A stretch of 64,000 nt of DNA from Profundicola chukchiensis. GTDB taxonomy: Bacteria; Bacteroidota; Bacteroidia; Flavobacteriales; Weeksellaceae. Below the pieces are notes generated by a model, which ran no database searches, was not told where the DNA came from, and saw nothing but the letters and a program-made list of their open reading frames with translations. Shown here in pieces: positions 29,771 to 40,300 of the stretch; position 1 is the stretch's first letter; each line of letters opens with the position of its first letter. The DNA lies in NCBI RefSeq assembly GCF_029664245.1, contig NZ_JANAIE010000004.1:186001-250000 (forward strand), given 5' to 3'. The translations under genes and the position numbers were made by a program.

Positions 29771-30835
29771 ATGAGTATTGAAATTAAAAAGGAATTATTT
29801 TCCGAAGGTCAAAAAGAACAGTTAACTGTAGGTGTTCAAGCTTTAGCTGAGGCTCTGCAAAAGATTTCCTTGGCAATGTTGGAAGACTATGTTAAGAAGA
29901 ATTCTTTGTTTGAACTAAAGTATTTCAAAAATGCTAAATCTATCCAAGAGGTACTTCACCATGCGTTTTTAGATGGGAAACTAACTTCGCTTACAGCAAA
30001 TTCGGCTGCGGATGCTCCTTTGACTTCATTTTGTGAGTATCAGTTGGCCAATTATGACGGAGAGGAAAAGGAAAAGTTTCTTCAGTTTATAAGCCAAGTT
30101 AAACCCGTCTTTCATAGTATCGATCGTGGTATAAGCTTCGACCGGTCGAAGATGGATCTTCCCAGTTTTGAAGAATACATTAAAAATAATCCTATCAATC
30201 TTCCTGAGAAAACAATTCTTAATATCAGTGAAAACTTAAATGATTATCAAATTAAATTGATTTATGAAGTAACCCAGGAGCTCATTCAGCATTTTAGCTT
30301 AGATGAATTTGGCATATTACATATGGAGAATGCTTTATTTCATGTACAGTATTTTTTAAATAATAAACTACTTCCACGAAAAGTTCAAAAAAAGCTAAAG
30401 AAGTTCGCCTTTAGATATTTTTTACAAATGCTAAGAGATTCCTTCTATTACCTAGACCTCAAAAAAGTGGATCGAATTATAAACGATCTCCTCAGAGACT
30501 TTTGCTATGCGGTGGAGTGTATGGATCTTTTTAAAGTCTATGAAGAAAAAGAAAAGAATTATCCAAGAAAGATATTTGCCTCTTATAAAGCATATAAATT
30601 ATTTGATGATGTAGCTAAAAAATATGCATCAAGACCCGCGATATGTTTTCTATATAGAAAGATGCATGAGAAAGACTCGTTTATTTATGCTAGAGATACA
30701 GAATTTAGAAACTGGTTTAATGCACAGGAATATGTAGTTCAGCTGGAAAATCATACCGATACTTATTCTAAATCTCATACAGAAGAACGTTGTGCGATGG
30801 TTGAATTATTATATAAAAGCTATGGATTGAGTTAA
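29771..30835 (+). CDS. Conserved-looking cytosolic protein of unknown function
   Basis: 354 residues, no signal peptide, no membrane helices, mostly helical. The start (MSIEIKKELFSEGQKEQL) fits the ATG at 29771, which follows a typical AT-rich leader. Notable segments are LRDSFYYLDLKKVDRIINDLLRDFCYAVECMDLF, with regularly spaced acidic and aromatic residues, and a basic patch LLPRKVQKKLKKF. I recognise no catalytic motif. It is transcribed alone, with its own terminator, and lies just outside the direct repeat that bounds the decaying island. Confidence 0.65.
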   Translation: MSIEIKKELFSEGQKEQLTVGVQALAEALQKISLAMLEDYVKKNSLFELKYFKNAKSIQEVLHHAFLDGKLTSLTANSAADAPLTSFCEYQLANYDGEEKEKFLQFISQVKPVFHSIDRGISFDRSKMDLPSFEEYIKNNPINLPEKTILNISENLNDYQIKLIYEVTQELIQHFSLDEFGILHMENALFHVQYFLNNKLLPRKVQKKLKKFAFRYFLQMLRDSFYYLDLKKVDRIINDLLRDFCYAVECMDLFKVYEEKEKNYPRKIFASYKAYKLFDDVAKKYASRPAICFLYRKMHEKDSFIYARDTEFRNWFNAQEYVVQLENHTDTYSKSHTEERCAMVELLYKSYGLS

Positions 30836-30861
30836 TTCAACTTAAAGCCAGCATTTAGTAC

Positions 30862-30899
30862 AAAAGCTTAGTTTTCAATTGAAATCTAAGCTTTTTTTT
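30862..30899 (+). terminator. Rho-independent terminator
   Basis: Arms AAAAGCTTAG and CTAAGCTTTT around a short internal region, followed by eight T residues; 26 bases after the preceding stop. The 290 bases that follow, up to the HU-related gene, hold nothing I can name. Confidence 0.9.
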
Positions 30900-31190
30900 G
30901 TGTTTTATAATGTGCTGAAAATGAGCAACTAGGAAAAACGCTGAGTAAAATGCTGAAATTCACGAGTGCTTTCGACGAAATTGATGAGTAAACTCCGCAT
31001 TTCTGCCTGGTTTACAGCTGATTGTCTACCTAATTTAGCCTTAAGATTTTAAATGAGATGCTTATGAAGTAGATAAAATAAACAACAAGAGATATGATTT
31101 TCCGGGATTTCAACCTTGCCCGATGCAATCGATAAAGTTTATCAGCTCACAGGTTTAAGAGGTTTTTATTAAATTAAATTTTTTCATACA

Positions 31191-31586
31191 ATGGAAATTA
31201 AACTTAAAGTTCTTCCTAGAAAAGATCCTAGGGATTTAACGCAGCCAGAGCGCTTCTATGTAAAAGCCGTAAAGACTGGCAACTGTAATCTAGAACGTCT
31301 AGCTTACCTGATTTCTAACCAATCCACAGTGCGCGAACCAGACTGTTTGGCGGTGTTGAATGCCTTTGTGCACAATATGCTCGACGAGTTAGGGCAGGGG
31401 CGCGTGGTAGAGTTAGGAGATTTGGGGAACTTCCAAGTGGGAGTAAGGTCCCACGGAAGTGACACGCCAGAGGAGGTGAATTTAACTAACATCAAGAATG
31501 TAGTCTTGAATTACCGCCCGAGTTCTAAGATCAAGAAGCGTTTGAAAACGATGAATTTTAGTATTCAAGGAGCTCAAACGCCGTAG
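31191..31586 (+). CDS. HU-related DNA-binding protein (Bacteroidota type), copy 1
   Basis: 131 residues of the HU/IHF superfamily branch found in Bacteroidota (TIGR01201-like). Seen: KFLPRKDP-type N-terminal strand (LKVLPRKDPRDL), FYVKAVKTG, LAYLISNQSTVREPDCLAVLNAF with helix pattern, and VELGDLGNFQVGVRS, the GxFxV strand that leads to the DNA-binding arm. No Pro-rich tip is visible, so it may bend DNA less strongly than classical HU. It points into the BREX operon, and a paralogue at 48500-48901 points back from the other side. The role could be nucleoid packaging or local silencing; that is inference. Confidence 0.85.
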   Translation: MEIKLKVLPRKDPRDLTQPERFYVKAVKTGNCNLERLAYLISNQSTVREPDCLAVLNAFVHNMLDELGQGRVVELGDLGNFQVGVRSHGSDTPEEVNLTNIKNVVLNYRPSSKIKKRLKTMNFSIQGAQTP

Positions 31587-31621
31587 ATTGAGTTATAAGT
31601 TTAACCTTTTAAATTAGATAC

Positions 31622-31701
31622 AATAGCCTGAAAGAGATTTCAGGCTATTTTTTTTGTTGATTTCAACCGCATCTTTGCGCCAAAAGATGCGGATCTTTTT
31701 T
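31622..31701 (+). terminator. Tandem hairpin terminators after HU copy 1
   Basis: First hairpin: AATAGCCTGAAA, loop GAGA, TTTCAGGCTATT and a T run. Second hairpin: CCGCATCTTT, loop TGCGCC, AAAGATGCGG followed by ATCTTTTTT. The second module recurs in degenerate form at 24527-24560 and about 20222, so it belongs to a repeated 3' flank. Confidence 0.85.
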
Positions 31702-32104
31702 GGAATTTATGCGCATAAACTTGTTACATCATGCGCATAAACAGAATTCATCATACGGATGAAATATTTTTTCGTCTGCATCTTTTCAAAATCTCATCAA
31801 TTTCTTCAGAAAGCAATTTTTTGAAGAGAATTTTGAGCTCATAAAGTTTCAAAATTGAGCGATTATGTGATATTTCTACAACATTTAGTGGGTGTTTTTG
31901 CTCTTTTTGGAGATGGAAGTGAGGCTGATCTGCTCAATTTTTATACTTAAATGGGAGTGAAATTTGTATCTCAAGTTGCCGATTTTATGCTATAATTCAT
32001 CACCGAATCCAATCGATATAACTATTTTTATTATGCTTTAGTTATATAAGATTCTCATGCTAAGCATGCAAAGGGGCATCATTAATTGCTCGACCATACT
32101 TAGT

Positions 32105-32154
32105 AAATTGGACAACTTTGGACTTTTTATTGATTTTTCAGAAGTTTAACTTTG
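32105..32154 (+). promoter_or_regulatory. Putative BREX promoter with regulator-binding site
   Basis: A 24-bp sequence at 32105-32128, containing two direct TTGGAC half-sites ten bases apart, is repeated exactly at 49197-49220 in front of the WYL regulator gene. Eighteen bases after it comes TAACTTTG (32147-32154), a perfect match to the Bacteroidota -7 element TAnnTTTG; the 24-mer covers the -33 region. The transcript start would be about 170 bases before brxA. The site is seen; binding by the WYL protein is inferred. Confidence 0.6.
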
Positions 32155-32328
32155 GTGGGTTGAAGTCCTATCTTTTAATTAGATTCAATGGATATCCAAA
32201 ATAAAATTTAAAATATTTGATTTAAATGAATTATAGTTTTTCAATTGATATAATTGTACTCCTTCGTTCTTTTAATTATATTTGGGAATAAGCTAACTTA
32301 ATATAATGATTCCTCTTAAAAGTTTGAT

Positions 32329-33150
32329 TTGAAGAGGAATTTGTTTTTCAGCAAAGACATAAATAAAACATTAGTGAAGTACAACTCAGACATAAATATA
32401 GTAGGTAGTATTCCAGATTATCATTTGATTATTAAAGCTTTACCAATCCTTAATAGGGATGCAGATGAGCTTTATAAAATATTAGTAAAAGAGAATGAAT
32501 TCAACTTAAGAACAGAGAAGTCAAGAAAAAGATTTATGAATGCCTTGTCTTCTGCTTTTGTGCATGAAGAAAGGGAAATTAATGATTTTACAAGTAGAGT
32601 AATGGAGTCTGATGAAATTAATCAAGATTCAAAAATTATTTTTCTTTTTTGGTTATTCAGCATTAATAATAGGCTCTTCAAGGAGGTTAATAAGCATGTT
32701 TTTTTTAAGTACTACTATATGGGTAGAGCTGAATTACCTGCCGCTGATGTTCAAGCCTTTCTTAAAGATTTTATCAGTACGAAGCCTGAGCTGAAATCCC
32801 AATGGTCTGAGGAAACAGTAAAAACTATTGCTTCTAAATATTTAACCTTATTAAAGAAAATGAATTTATTGGAAGGGAGTAGAAAGAAATCTTTCTGTTT
32901 TGTCACTATATCTGATGAGTTGATAGCTTGTTTAATACATCTTTATACTCTTTTAGGTCAACAAAATTCAAACTTTTTAGAACATGAATTTGCATCATGG
33001 ATGTTTATTTCAAAGGAATCTATTTTAGAAAGGTTTAAAAGATTGGGTAAAAGAGATTGGATTAAGATGCATTATACCGGTGATTCTTTAAAAGTAGAAA
33101 GTAATTTTAATAATAAAAACATAATTGATGGCATTTTTAGAAGATCATAA
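32329..33150 (+). CDS. brxA: BREX protein BrxA (DUF1819)
   Basis: 273 residues, DUF1819 family, the small DNA-binding-like first protein of type 1 BREX systems. Seen: the family landmarks IPDYHLIIKALPIL, RKRFMNAL, FKYYYMGRAELPAADV and LKKMNLLEGSRKK. The start is a TTG at 32329: a stop at 32317 closes the frame upstream, and the first ATG in frame would remove the conserved N-terminus. The 3' end overlaps brxB by 23 bases, so translation is coupled. In BREX, BrxA is required for or supports phage exclusion together with BrxB, BrxC, PglX and PglZ; its exact job is not settled. Confidence 0.9.
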   Translation: MKRNLFFSKDINKTLVKYNSDINIVGSIPDYHLIIKALPILNRDADELYKILVKENEFNLRTEKSRKRFMNALSSAFVHEEREINDFTSRVMESDEINQDSKIIFLFWLFSINNRLFKEVNKHVFFKYYYMGRAELPAADVQAFLKDFISTKPELKSQWSEETVKTIASKYLTLLKKMNLLEGSRKKSFCFVTISDELIACLIHLYTLLGQQNSNFLEHEFASWMFISKESILERFKRLGKRDWIKMHYTGDSLKVESNFNNKNIIDGIFRRS

Positions 33151-33685
33151 GGCCAAGTTTGATAACTTAAGAACAAGCCTTTCGCTACAAAGACGAGATG
33201 AACTTAAGAGAAAGGCCAACGGAGGGAATAGCATAATCTTTACTTATCCACCAGAGGAGGAAAAGCTATATATTTCTAAATTTGAAGAGATTAATGATAA
33301 AGATGAATTTTACTTTATAAATATAGCCCAGCTTTTGGTCGACTTTATTGACATGGATGGTTGGGCAGATTTTAAATATTACTACAATAGTTTTAAAAAC
33401 ACTCCCCATATTGTATTTAATTCCGACGATGAATCCACAGATCTGATGGATCTTATTTTAAATGAAATTAGCAAGGCTGAAAGCTTAAATAAAATTCCTG
33501 TTTTATTGAGAACTGGTGCTTTATATGGAACGGGGATCGAGAATGTAAACATAATGGAAAATAAGATTGTTATGAATCTTAAACAGCCATTGGTTATTTT
33601 ATACCCTAGCAAGTTGGTAAACGACAGCCTATTATTTTTAAACTTTAAACCTGCTTCTAAATATAGATGCACTGTAATCGATTAA
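33128..33685 (+). CDS. brxB: BREX protein BrxB (DUF1788)
   Basis: 185 residues, DUF1788 family. Seen: IIFTYPPEEEKLY near the N-terminus, VDFIDMDGWADF, and the C-terminal LRTGALYGTGIENVNIMEN..PLVILYPSK, which is the diagnostic BrxB block. It starts inside the end of brxA (ATG 33128; a TTG just before is possible) and stops three bases before brxC. BrxB is a core protein of type 1 BREX and is thought to contact BrxC and PglZ; this is family knowledge. Confidence 0.92.
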   Translation: MAFLEDHKAKFDNLRTSLSLQRRDELKRKANGGNSIIFTYPPEEEKLYISKFEEINDKDEFYFINIAQLLVDFIDMDGWADFKYYYNSFKNTPHIVFNSDDESTDLMDLILNEISKAESLNKIPVLLRTGALYGTGIENVNIMENKIVMNLKQPLVILYPSKLVNDSLLFLNFKPASKYRCTVID

Positions 33686-33688
33686 TTT

Positions 33689-36600
33689 ATGAAAACAATC
33701 AACGATATATTAAAACTTGATCTTCAGGAGGATATAAAAAATGTTATTGACTTAGAAGATAAATCACAAGATGAAATCCAATCTGAAATTGAATCCTATA
33801 TTATAACAGATGGATTAGGACACCATTTGTCTAAATTCATTAATGAATATACCAGTAATATTAAAGAAACGGGTGTATGGCTTTCGGGGTTCTATGGTTC
33901 GGGTAAGTCTTATTTTGGTAAGATGTTAGGTTACTTAATTGATAACCCTGATATTAATGGAACTTCTGCGCGAGATAGGTTTTTACCAAGATTAGAAGGA
34001 GTTGCCAACCAAAGTTTAATTGAGAATGACATCAGAAAGCTAGATGCGATCCAGAGTAAGGTTATTTTTTTAGATATTGCTAAACAAAATACAGATAATG
34101 GCTTGGCATTTACCTTATTTGCCAACTTCCTTAAAAGCTTAGGTTTTAGAGATGATATCTACGGATATATAGAATATGATCTATTCATAGAAGGAAGATA
34201 TAATGAATTGGAAAAATTTTCTCTAGAAAACTTTAATAAGGAATGGCGCGAAATTAAAAAGAGTAATAGAGAAGTAGCAAGAACTATGAGAAGAGCGTTC
34301 TTGTCTATGGGTTATACTGATGAAGAGTTTCAAGATATGCAAAACACTTATAGTTTTGCTATTCAAAACTATGATTCCGAAAGGTTTAAGGAGGAGTTAA
34401 AGAAATATCTTGAAAAGTTCCCAGATGAGAATTTGGTTTTTGTTTTTGATGAGGCAAGTGAAGCTTTGAGTCAAGGAAAATTTAAAATTACCGACTTACA
34501 AGCATTGAGCGAAAGTCTTTCTAGTATCGAAAGAAAGGTTTGGACGATTGCAATTGCACAAGAAAAATTAGATTCTGTGATTAACAATGCCAATGTTAAT
34601 AAAAGTCATTTAACAAAAGTAACAGATAGATTTAAAACTAAGATTCACTTAGAGTCTACAGAGGTAGATGTTATCATTAAAAACAGGCTATTGCTTAAAA
34701 AGGAGGAAGCTTTTGAAGCATTGGTAAACTATTATAAGGATAATGAAGGATCCATAAGTGATATAACCAATTTAAAATCGACTTTTCCTACAAAAACTCA
34801 AAACGCAAAGGAATTTGCAACCTATTACCCTTTTCATAAATATCAATTTGATCTTTTACAGAAATTCCTTTTTAGTTCTAATGCTTTGGTTGCTACCCAA
34901 ATAGCAGCTAGAGGGATGATTATTACAACTTTTGATGTATTGCGCAAAGAAATGCGTAATAGAGAATTGTATAGCTTTACGACTGCTCATGATCTTTGCG
35001 ATGAAGCTCAAACAGCTCCACCTGCAGATCTTTCAAATAAATACCATATTGCTAAGAAAATAATAGAAAATTCTGATATAGATTTAGATGGTGAACTATT
35101 ACTTAAAACTTTACATTTTTTAGGAGAGTCTGAATTAGCTTCACCTAATGTGGAGAATATTACCAAGTCTTATATAGCCGACGCTTCTAAATATTATGAA
35201 GTTAAGCCTAAAGTAGAAGAGGCTTTAGAAATTTTGGTAGAGTCTAAGCTTCTTATTGTTTCTAATCATCTTTATAAAATTACCTCTAATCTAGAAGGGA
35301 AACTTCTAGAAGAAATGAATGATTTTGATGTGGAGTTGTTTATTAAGAAAAGAGAGCTAATTACTTATCTTAAGAAATCAACCCTATTCAGACAAGTATC
35401 AGTCTTAAATGATGGTTCTGTTGCTTATAACTTCAATATTCTTTCTGATCTAGATGATGAAATTGTAGGTTCAAAAAACAAAAACCTAAGATTAACCGCT
35501 TATAGTTTATTTAATATAAATGAAAACAGGCAGGATTTTATAGAAAGTCTTAAGCTAGATACACAATATAGAAAGGACTTAATAACTTTAGTTCCAGAAA
35601 ACAGTAGATTCCAGCAAATCGATAAACTTCTAGAGGAGGTGAAGAAGTACGGTTATATGGAAGAAAAGTATGGAAACGATGATGATGCCAATAAACGCCA
35701 AATCATAGGTAACTTTACGCTCATAAGAGAGGAGAAAGAGAAGGATTTAATCAATTTAATTGAACAGGCTTATGCCAATGGTTCTTTAATTTACTTGTTT
35801 GATGAGACTATTCTTTCCCCAGAGGATTTTAAAAGCTCCATCAACGAGGTTCAAAGAAAATTAATTAAAAACAATTATACTAAAAGATTATCTACTCAAT
35901 TATCAGATAAGATTGGTGAGAATATTTTAAGCGAAACAAATAACACCAATTTAAATAGGTATTTCTCTGGTGAAGAATTCAATTTCTTTGATGCCAATGG
36001 TAATTTTGTTGGTGAGCATCTAAAACTCATTGAAGAAATTACAGCTAAACTTGGGAACAGATATATAGATGGAAAAAGTTTAGAAGAAGAGTTGGCTTTA
36101 GCACCTTGGGGTTACGCTTATGGTACCATATCCACAGCTTTAGCTGTCTTGTTCAGAGCTGGAAGATTGATTATAAAGTACAATGACACAGAATTCTATT
36201 CTTATCAAGATAGAGCGGCAAAGGAGGTTTTCTCATCAAGTACCAAATTCAAAACGGCTAGATTTAAGTCTATTTCAAAGGCTCTGTCCTCAACTCAGAA
36301 AAATGAGATTATTCAAAGTTTAATAGATTTAGATTTTGAAAAACATACAGACAAATCTATTAGTTGGAACGTAAGTGACTTTGAGGTTTCTATGGCTATT
36401 ACACAATTGGCTGAACACTTCATCAGTTCGTTAAATACCATTAGAAATACACAGAGTAATTTTGATAAACTTTTCGCAAATATTGTTTCGCAAAAAGAGG
36501 TCTTACAACATTACACAGCGAAAACAACGGAATCTAACTTTATAGAAAAAGCAGAAGAGTTTTTGAATACAAAATCGCAGTATCGAGATGCGATTAAGAA

Positions 36601-37291
36601 CATACTAAAAGCTGAAAAGTTTATTAAAAACAATTTAGATAAGATTAAAGGCTATCAGCGTTTTGTGACTCAGGTAAACAATGAATTAACTAAAGCCGGA
36701 ATTAATAATCAATCCATTTTAGATTCATCAAATTCGTTTAATAAGGCTATGGATGCCAATGTGATAAAGAACTTCGCAGATCTACAAAGTGCAGCACAAG
36801 CCATTAAAGATGAGTATCACGGCTTAATGTCTTCTAATGCTAAAGAAATGAAGGCGGCATATAAAGAGATTTATAGCTTAGTTCAGGAGGCGCAGAAAGA
36901 GCTTCAAGATTATCCAGAGGAACTGAACCTTCAAAATAAGAAAAAACTTAAGGCCTTATTAGAGTACGCTCAATCTAAATTGATAGATGATGTTCAATTA
37001 GAGTTTCATACCGAATGTCAAAAATCTAAATATTCTTTGTCAGATATTATTAACTACAAAGAATTAGCACCGAATAAGAAAACAGAGTTGGTTCTACTTA
37101 AGAGCAATTTTATTAAGGAGAAGCCCGACCCCGTGAGCCCGGAGGTTAAAACACCTAAAAAATTAAAACTAGGTGTGAATAAAAATGTCATGACGGTATT
37201 AGAGTATCGTAATTTATTGTCCGCTCAAATTCAAGCTATGGCAGGTATGCGTAATGATGAAGAGGTTGAAGTTACCATTACCTCAAATTAA
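33689..37291 (+). CDS. brxC: BREX P-loop ATPase BrxC
   Basis: 1,200 residues, the large BrxC/PglY-type ATPase (DUF499-related). Walker A GFYGSGKS at residues 67-74; Walker B FVFDEASE with Asp254-Glu255; an AAA-type sensor region IAQEKLDSVI follows. The remaining 850 residues are helical with long coiled stretches (around 930-1140, KIKGYQRFVTQVNNEL, AQKELQDYPEELNLQNKKK). The length is that of full BrxC. It probably powers recruitment of PglX and BrxB to DNA. Start ATG at 33689, three bases after brxB. Confidence 0.95.
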   Translation: MKTINDILKLDLQEDIKNVIDLEDKSQDEIQSEIESYIITDGLGHHLSKFINEYTSNIKETGVWLSGFYGSGKSYFGKMLGYLIDNPDINGTSARDRFLPRLEGVANQSLIENDIRKLDAIQSKVIFLDIAKQNTDNGLAFTLFANFLKSLGFRDDIYGYIEYDLFIEGRYNELEKFSLENFNKEWREIKKSNREVARTMRRAFLSMGYTDEEFQDMQNTYSFAIQNYDSERFKEELKKYLEKFPDENLVFVFDEASEALSQGKFKITDLQALSESLSSIERKVWTIAIAQEKLDSVINNANVNKSHLTKVTDRFKTKIHLESTEVDVIIKNRLLLKKEEAFEALVNYYKDNEGSISDITNLKSTFPTKTQNAKEFATYYPFHKYQFDLLQKFLFSSNALVATQIAARGMIITTFDVLRKEMRNRELYSFTTAHDLCDEAQTAPPADLSNKYHIAKKIIENSDIDLDGELLLKTLHFLGESELASPNVENITKSYIADASKYYEVKPKVEEALEILVESKLLIVSNHLYKITSNLEGKLLEEMNDFDVELFIKKRELITYLKKSTLFRQVSVLNDGSVAYNFNILSDLDDEIVGSKNKNLRLTAYSLFNINENRQDFIESLKLDTQYRKDLITLVPENSRFQQIDKLLEEVKKYGYMEEKYGNDDDANKRQIIGNFTLIREEKEKDLINLIEQAYANGSLIYLFDETILSPEDFKSSINEVQRKLIKNNYTKRLSTQLSDKIGENILSETNNTNLNRYFSGEEFNFFDANGNFVGEHLKLIEEITAKLGNRYIDGKSLEEELALAPWGYAYGTISTALAVLFRAGRLIIKYNDTEFYSYQDRAAKEVFSSSTKFKTARFKSISKALSSTQKNEIIQSLIDLDFEKHTDKSISWNVSDFEVSMAITQLAEHFISSLNTIRNTQSNFDKLFANIVSQKEVLQHYTAKTTESNFIEKAEEFLNTKSQYRDAIKNILKAEKFIKNNLDKIKGYQRFVTQVNNELTKAGINNQSILDSSNSFNKAMDANVIKNFADLQSAAQAIKDEYHGLMSSNAKEMKAAYKEIYSLVQEAQKELQDYPEELNLQNKKKLKALLEYAQSKLIDDVQLEFHTECQKSKYSLSDIINYKELAPNKKTELVLLKSNFIKEKPDPVSPEVKTPKKLKLGVNKNVMTVLEYRNLLSAQIQAMAGMRNDEEVEVTITSN

Positions 37292-37337
37292 CAATTAACT
37301 AATTTTATTTTATCTCAACTTAAAACTTTTAACTTCA

Positions 37338-40300
37338 ATGAAACTAAGTGATCACGTAGAACACCTACGCTCTTTAATATATAAGTCTTTTAGCAACCAA
37401 TTTTCTCGTCTAGGTTTTGGCGAGAAAAAGTTATTTGATATTGATAAAATACCCACCGAATATCATTCAAAAAGGCAAAAAATAGAGAATTTAATTGACA
37501 GCCATACCGATGAAACAGGTAGTTATGTCAAGGCCAGAGAAAAGGCATTAGACGAGCTTAGCTTTACCTTGTTCAATCGCTTGGCGGCTATTAAGGTAAT
37601 GGAGGCATATCAGTTGTTTCCACCTATTGTCACCAAAGAAGCAGAACATGGAGATCGCTCTTTTGGACACAAGATGTGGTTAGAACAAAACCCAAATATG
37701 CGCCAAGAGGAGTTAGAAGGCTTGCGTGAGTATTTTAAATATGAGTTCAACAAATTAGGAGCATCTATTCCTTTGTTTCATAAGGATTATCCTTATGCAC
37801 TATTGCCTTATGTGATAGAGCTAAACGAAATAATTGATGCATTTAATGCAGTTGAAGAAGATAGCCAAGTAGAGGAGGACATTTGGCAAAGTGATGATGT
37901 ATTGGGGTGGTTATATGAAAGCTACAACAATGTTAAAAAACAAGAACATAAGGATAGCAAAGCAAAAACTGAATATCACAAAGTAAGTTTACAATCACAG
38001 GTATATACACCACGTTGGGTAGTAGAGTTTTTGGTTGAAAATTCTTTAGGAAAAATGTACCTAGAGATGTACCCTCATTCAGATATTAAAAATCAGTTTA
38101 AGATTGCCAATGCACCCGAGAAACGAATCAGAGAACCAAAGCCTCTACATGAAATTAAGCTTATAGACCCAGCATCTGGCTCGGGAAATTTTCTTTTATA
38201 TGCCTTTGAGTTTTTCTATAAATTGTACGAAGATCAAATAGATAATTATGGAGCAGATTATGATGAGGATGATATTGCGAAGCTCATTATTGAAAACAAC
38301 CTGCATGGTGTAGACTTAGACGATCGCGCCATACAATTGGCTCAATTGGGCTTATGGATTAAGGCCAAACAAAAACGAAGAAGTATCGGTAAGTTGAACT
38401 TTAATGTAGTTTCTTCTGATTTCTTTTTACCAGATTTCGATTTTGTTTATCCTATTTTCAAAGAAGACATAAGAGATAGTAAGGAAATGGAAACCATTGA
38501 AACTATCTGGAATGACTTGCAAAATGCACATAAGTTTGGAAGTCTTGTTAGGCTTAATGAAAAAGTAGACGCTCACATTTCAGCCTTAAGAAATAGTGGG
38601 GCTCAATTATTTAGTGAGCAAGAAGAGAAGCAGAGTGCACAGTTTAAAGCAACATTTTTATCCAATTTAGAAAAGGCCTTTTTACGTTATGCAACTCAAC
38701 AAGGGAATTCTTTCTTGACAGATAAAACAAAGGATGCCATTACTTTCTTGCGATTAATTACTCAAAAGTATGACGTGGCAACAGCCAACCCTCCTTATAC
38801 GGATAGTAGTGATTTTGGACCTGAATTGAAAAAGTTTATCAATAAAAATTATCAGAAGCCCTATAAGTTTCACACAAACTTATATGCTACGTTTATTAAA
38901 CGATGTTATGATCTAACTAAAGAGGATGGAAAATTGGCTTTGATACACCCTCATACATTTATGTTTATTAAAACATTTGAAGATGTAAGAACCTTTATGA
39001 TTGAAAAATCACATATTGATGTTATGGTTGATTTTGGTTTAGACAGAGTTAATCTGTTTGGTCCAGGAATTTTGCTAGATGCTACTTTTTATGTGTTAAG
39101 TAAATCTCCATCTAAAGAAAAGGGACTTTATTTCAATTTGACTACAAATCTGCAAGAGAAATTTAAGAAAGATAATTTCTTAGAAGCTCTGAGTGATCAT
39201 TGTGAGAATAAACAAAACGAACGTGTTTATGAATTAGAGCAATCCAAACTCAAAATCATTAAATCTTATCCATTTATTTATTGGATTAGTGATGAGTTTA
39301 GGGAGAAGTTTAGTATGGGTATTGTTTCAGATGAAATTGACGTTGTAAAAGGAATATCTACAGGGAACAACCACCGCTTTTTACGTTTCTGGTTTGAATT
39401 AAACAATCATAATGATTTTCCAGATGGTTGGAAATATTATACAAAAGGTGGTCCATTTAAAAAATGGTTTGGCAATAATTGGTTGCTAATTGATTGGAGA
39501 AATAATGGTAACAATACAAAGAGTTACTCATCTGCTGTAGTCAGGAATGAGAAATATTATTTCAAAAAAGGGATTACATATAGTGCTGCAGGTTCAAAAG
39601 GAGCATCTTTTCGCTATATGCCAGAGGATTTCATTATTGATGCTGGAGGTCCAGGAATCTATTTAGAAAAGAATTTTAAAAATATAAATTACGTTTTAGG
39701 TTTTCTTAATTCAAAGTTATCTTTTTATATAATTAACTGTTTAAATCCTACTGTCAATACTAATCAAGGAGACTTAAAGAGGATTCCATTTCTTAAACCT
39801 AGTAAAAAAATGGAATTTGAAATTGAGCACTTAACGCTTCAGAATATAAAAATTTCAGAGTTTTTTAATAGTTCTAGTCTAATTGAATATTCATTCAAAA
39901 CTTCACCATTTTTAATTGATGAAAGTTCTGAATTAAAGATTAGAATAAAGAAATTTTTTGATAAAGAAAATCTGCTTAATACACAGATTTTTCTTAATGA
40001 ATCAATCATTAATGAAAACATCTTTGAAATATATGAATTAACAGATTCAGATAAGGCTATGGTACTAGCTAAAGAAGGTGAAAGTATTGGGGGTTTAGCT
40101 GTCAGTAAAAAAGCAAAACAAGCCTATTTAGAAAGTGAAGTTGAGGATTTTCCTTTAGATCATATTAGAGACTACATACAGAACTTACCAGAAAAAGAAT
40201 TTACATCGGAAGAACGAGAAGCCATAGAAAATGAGTTTCCACAGCTTTACCAAAGCAATAACGATTTGGAAGAGTTTTGTATTCGTCATCAAATAAATCC

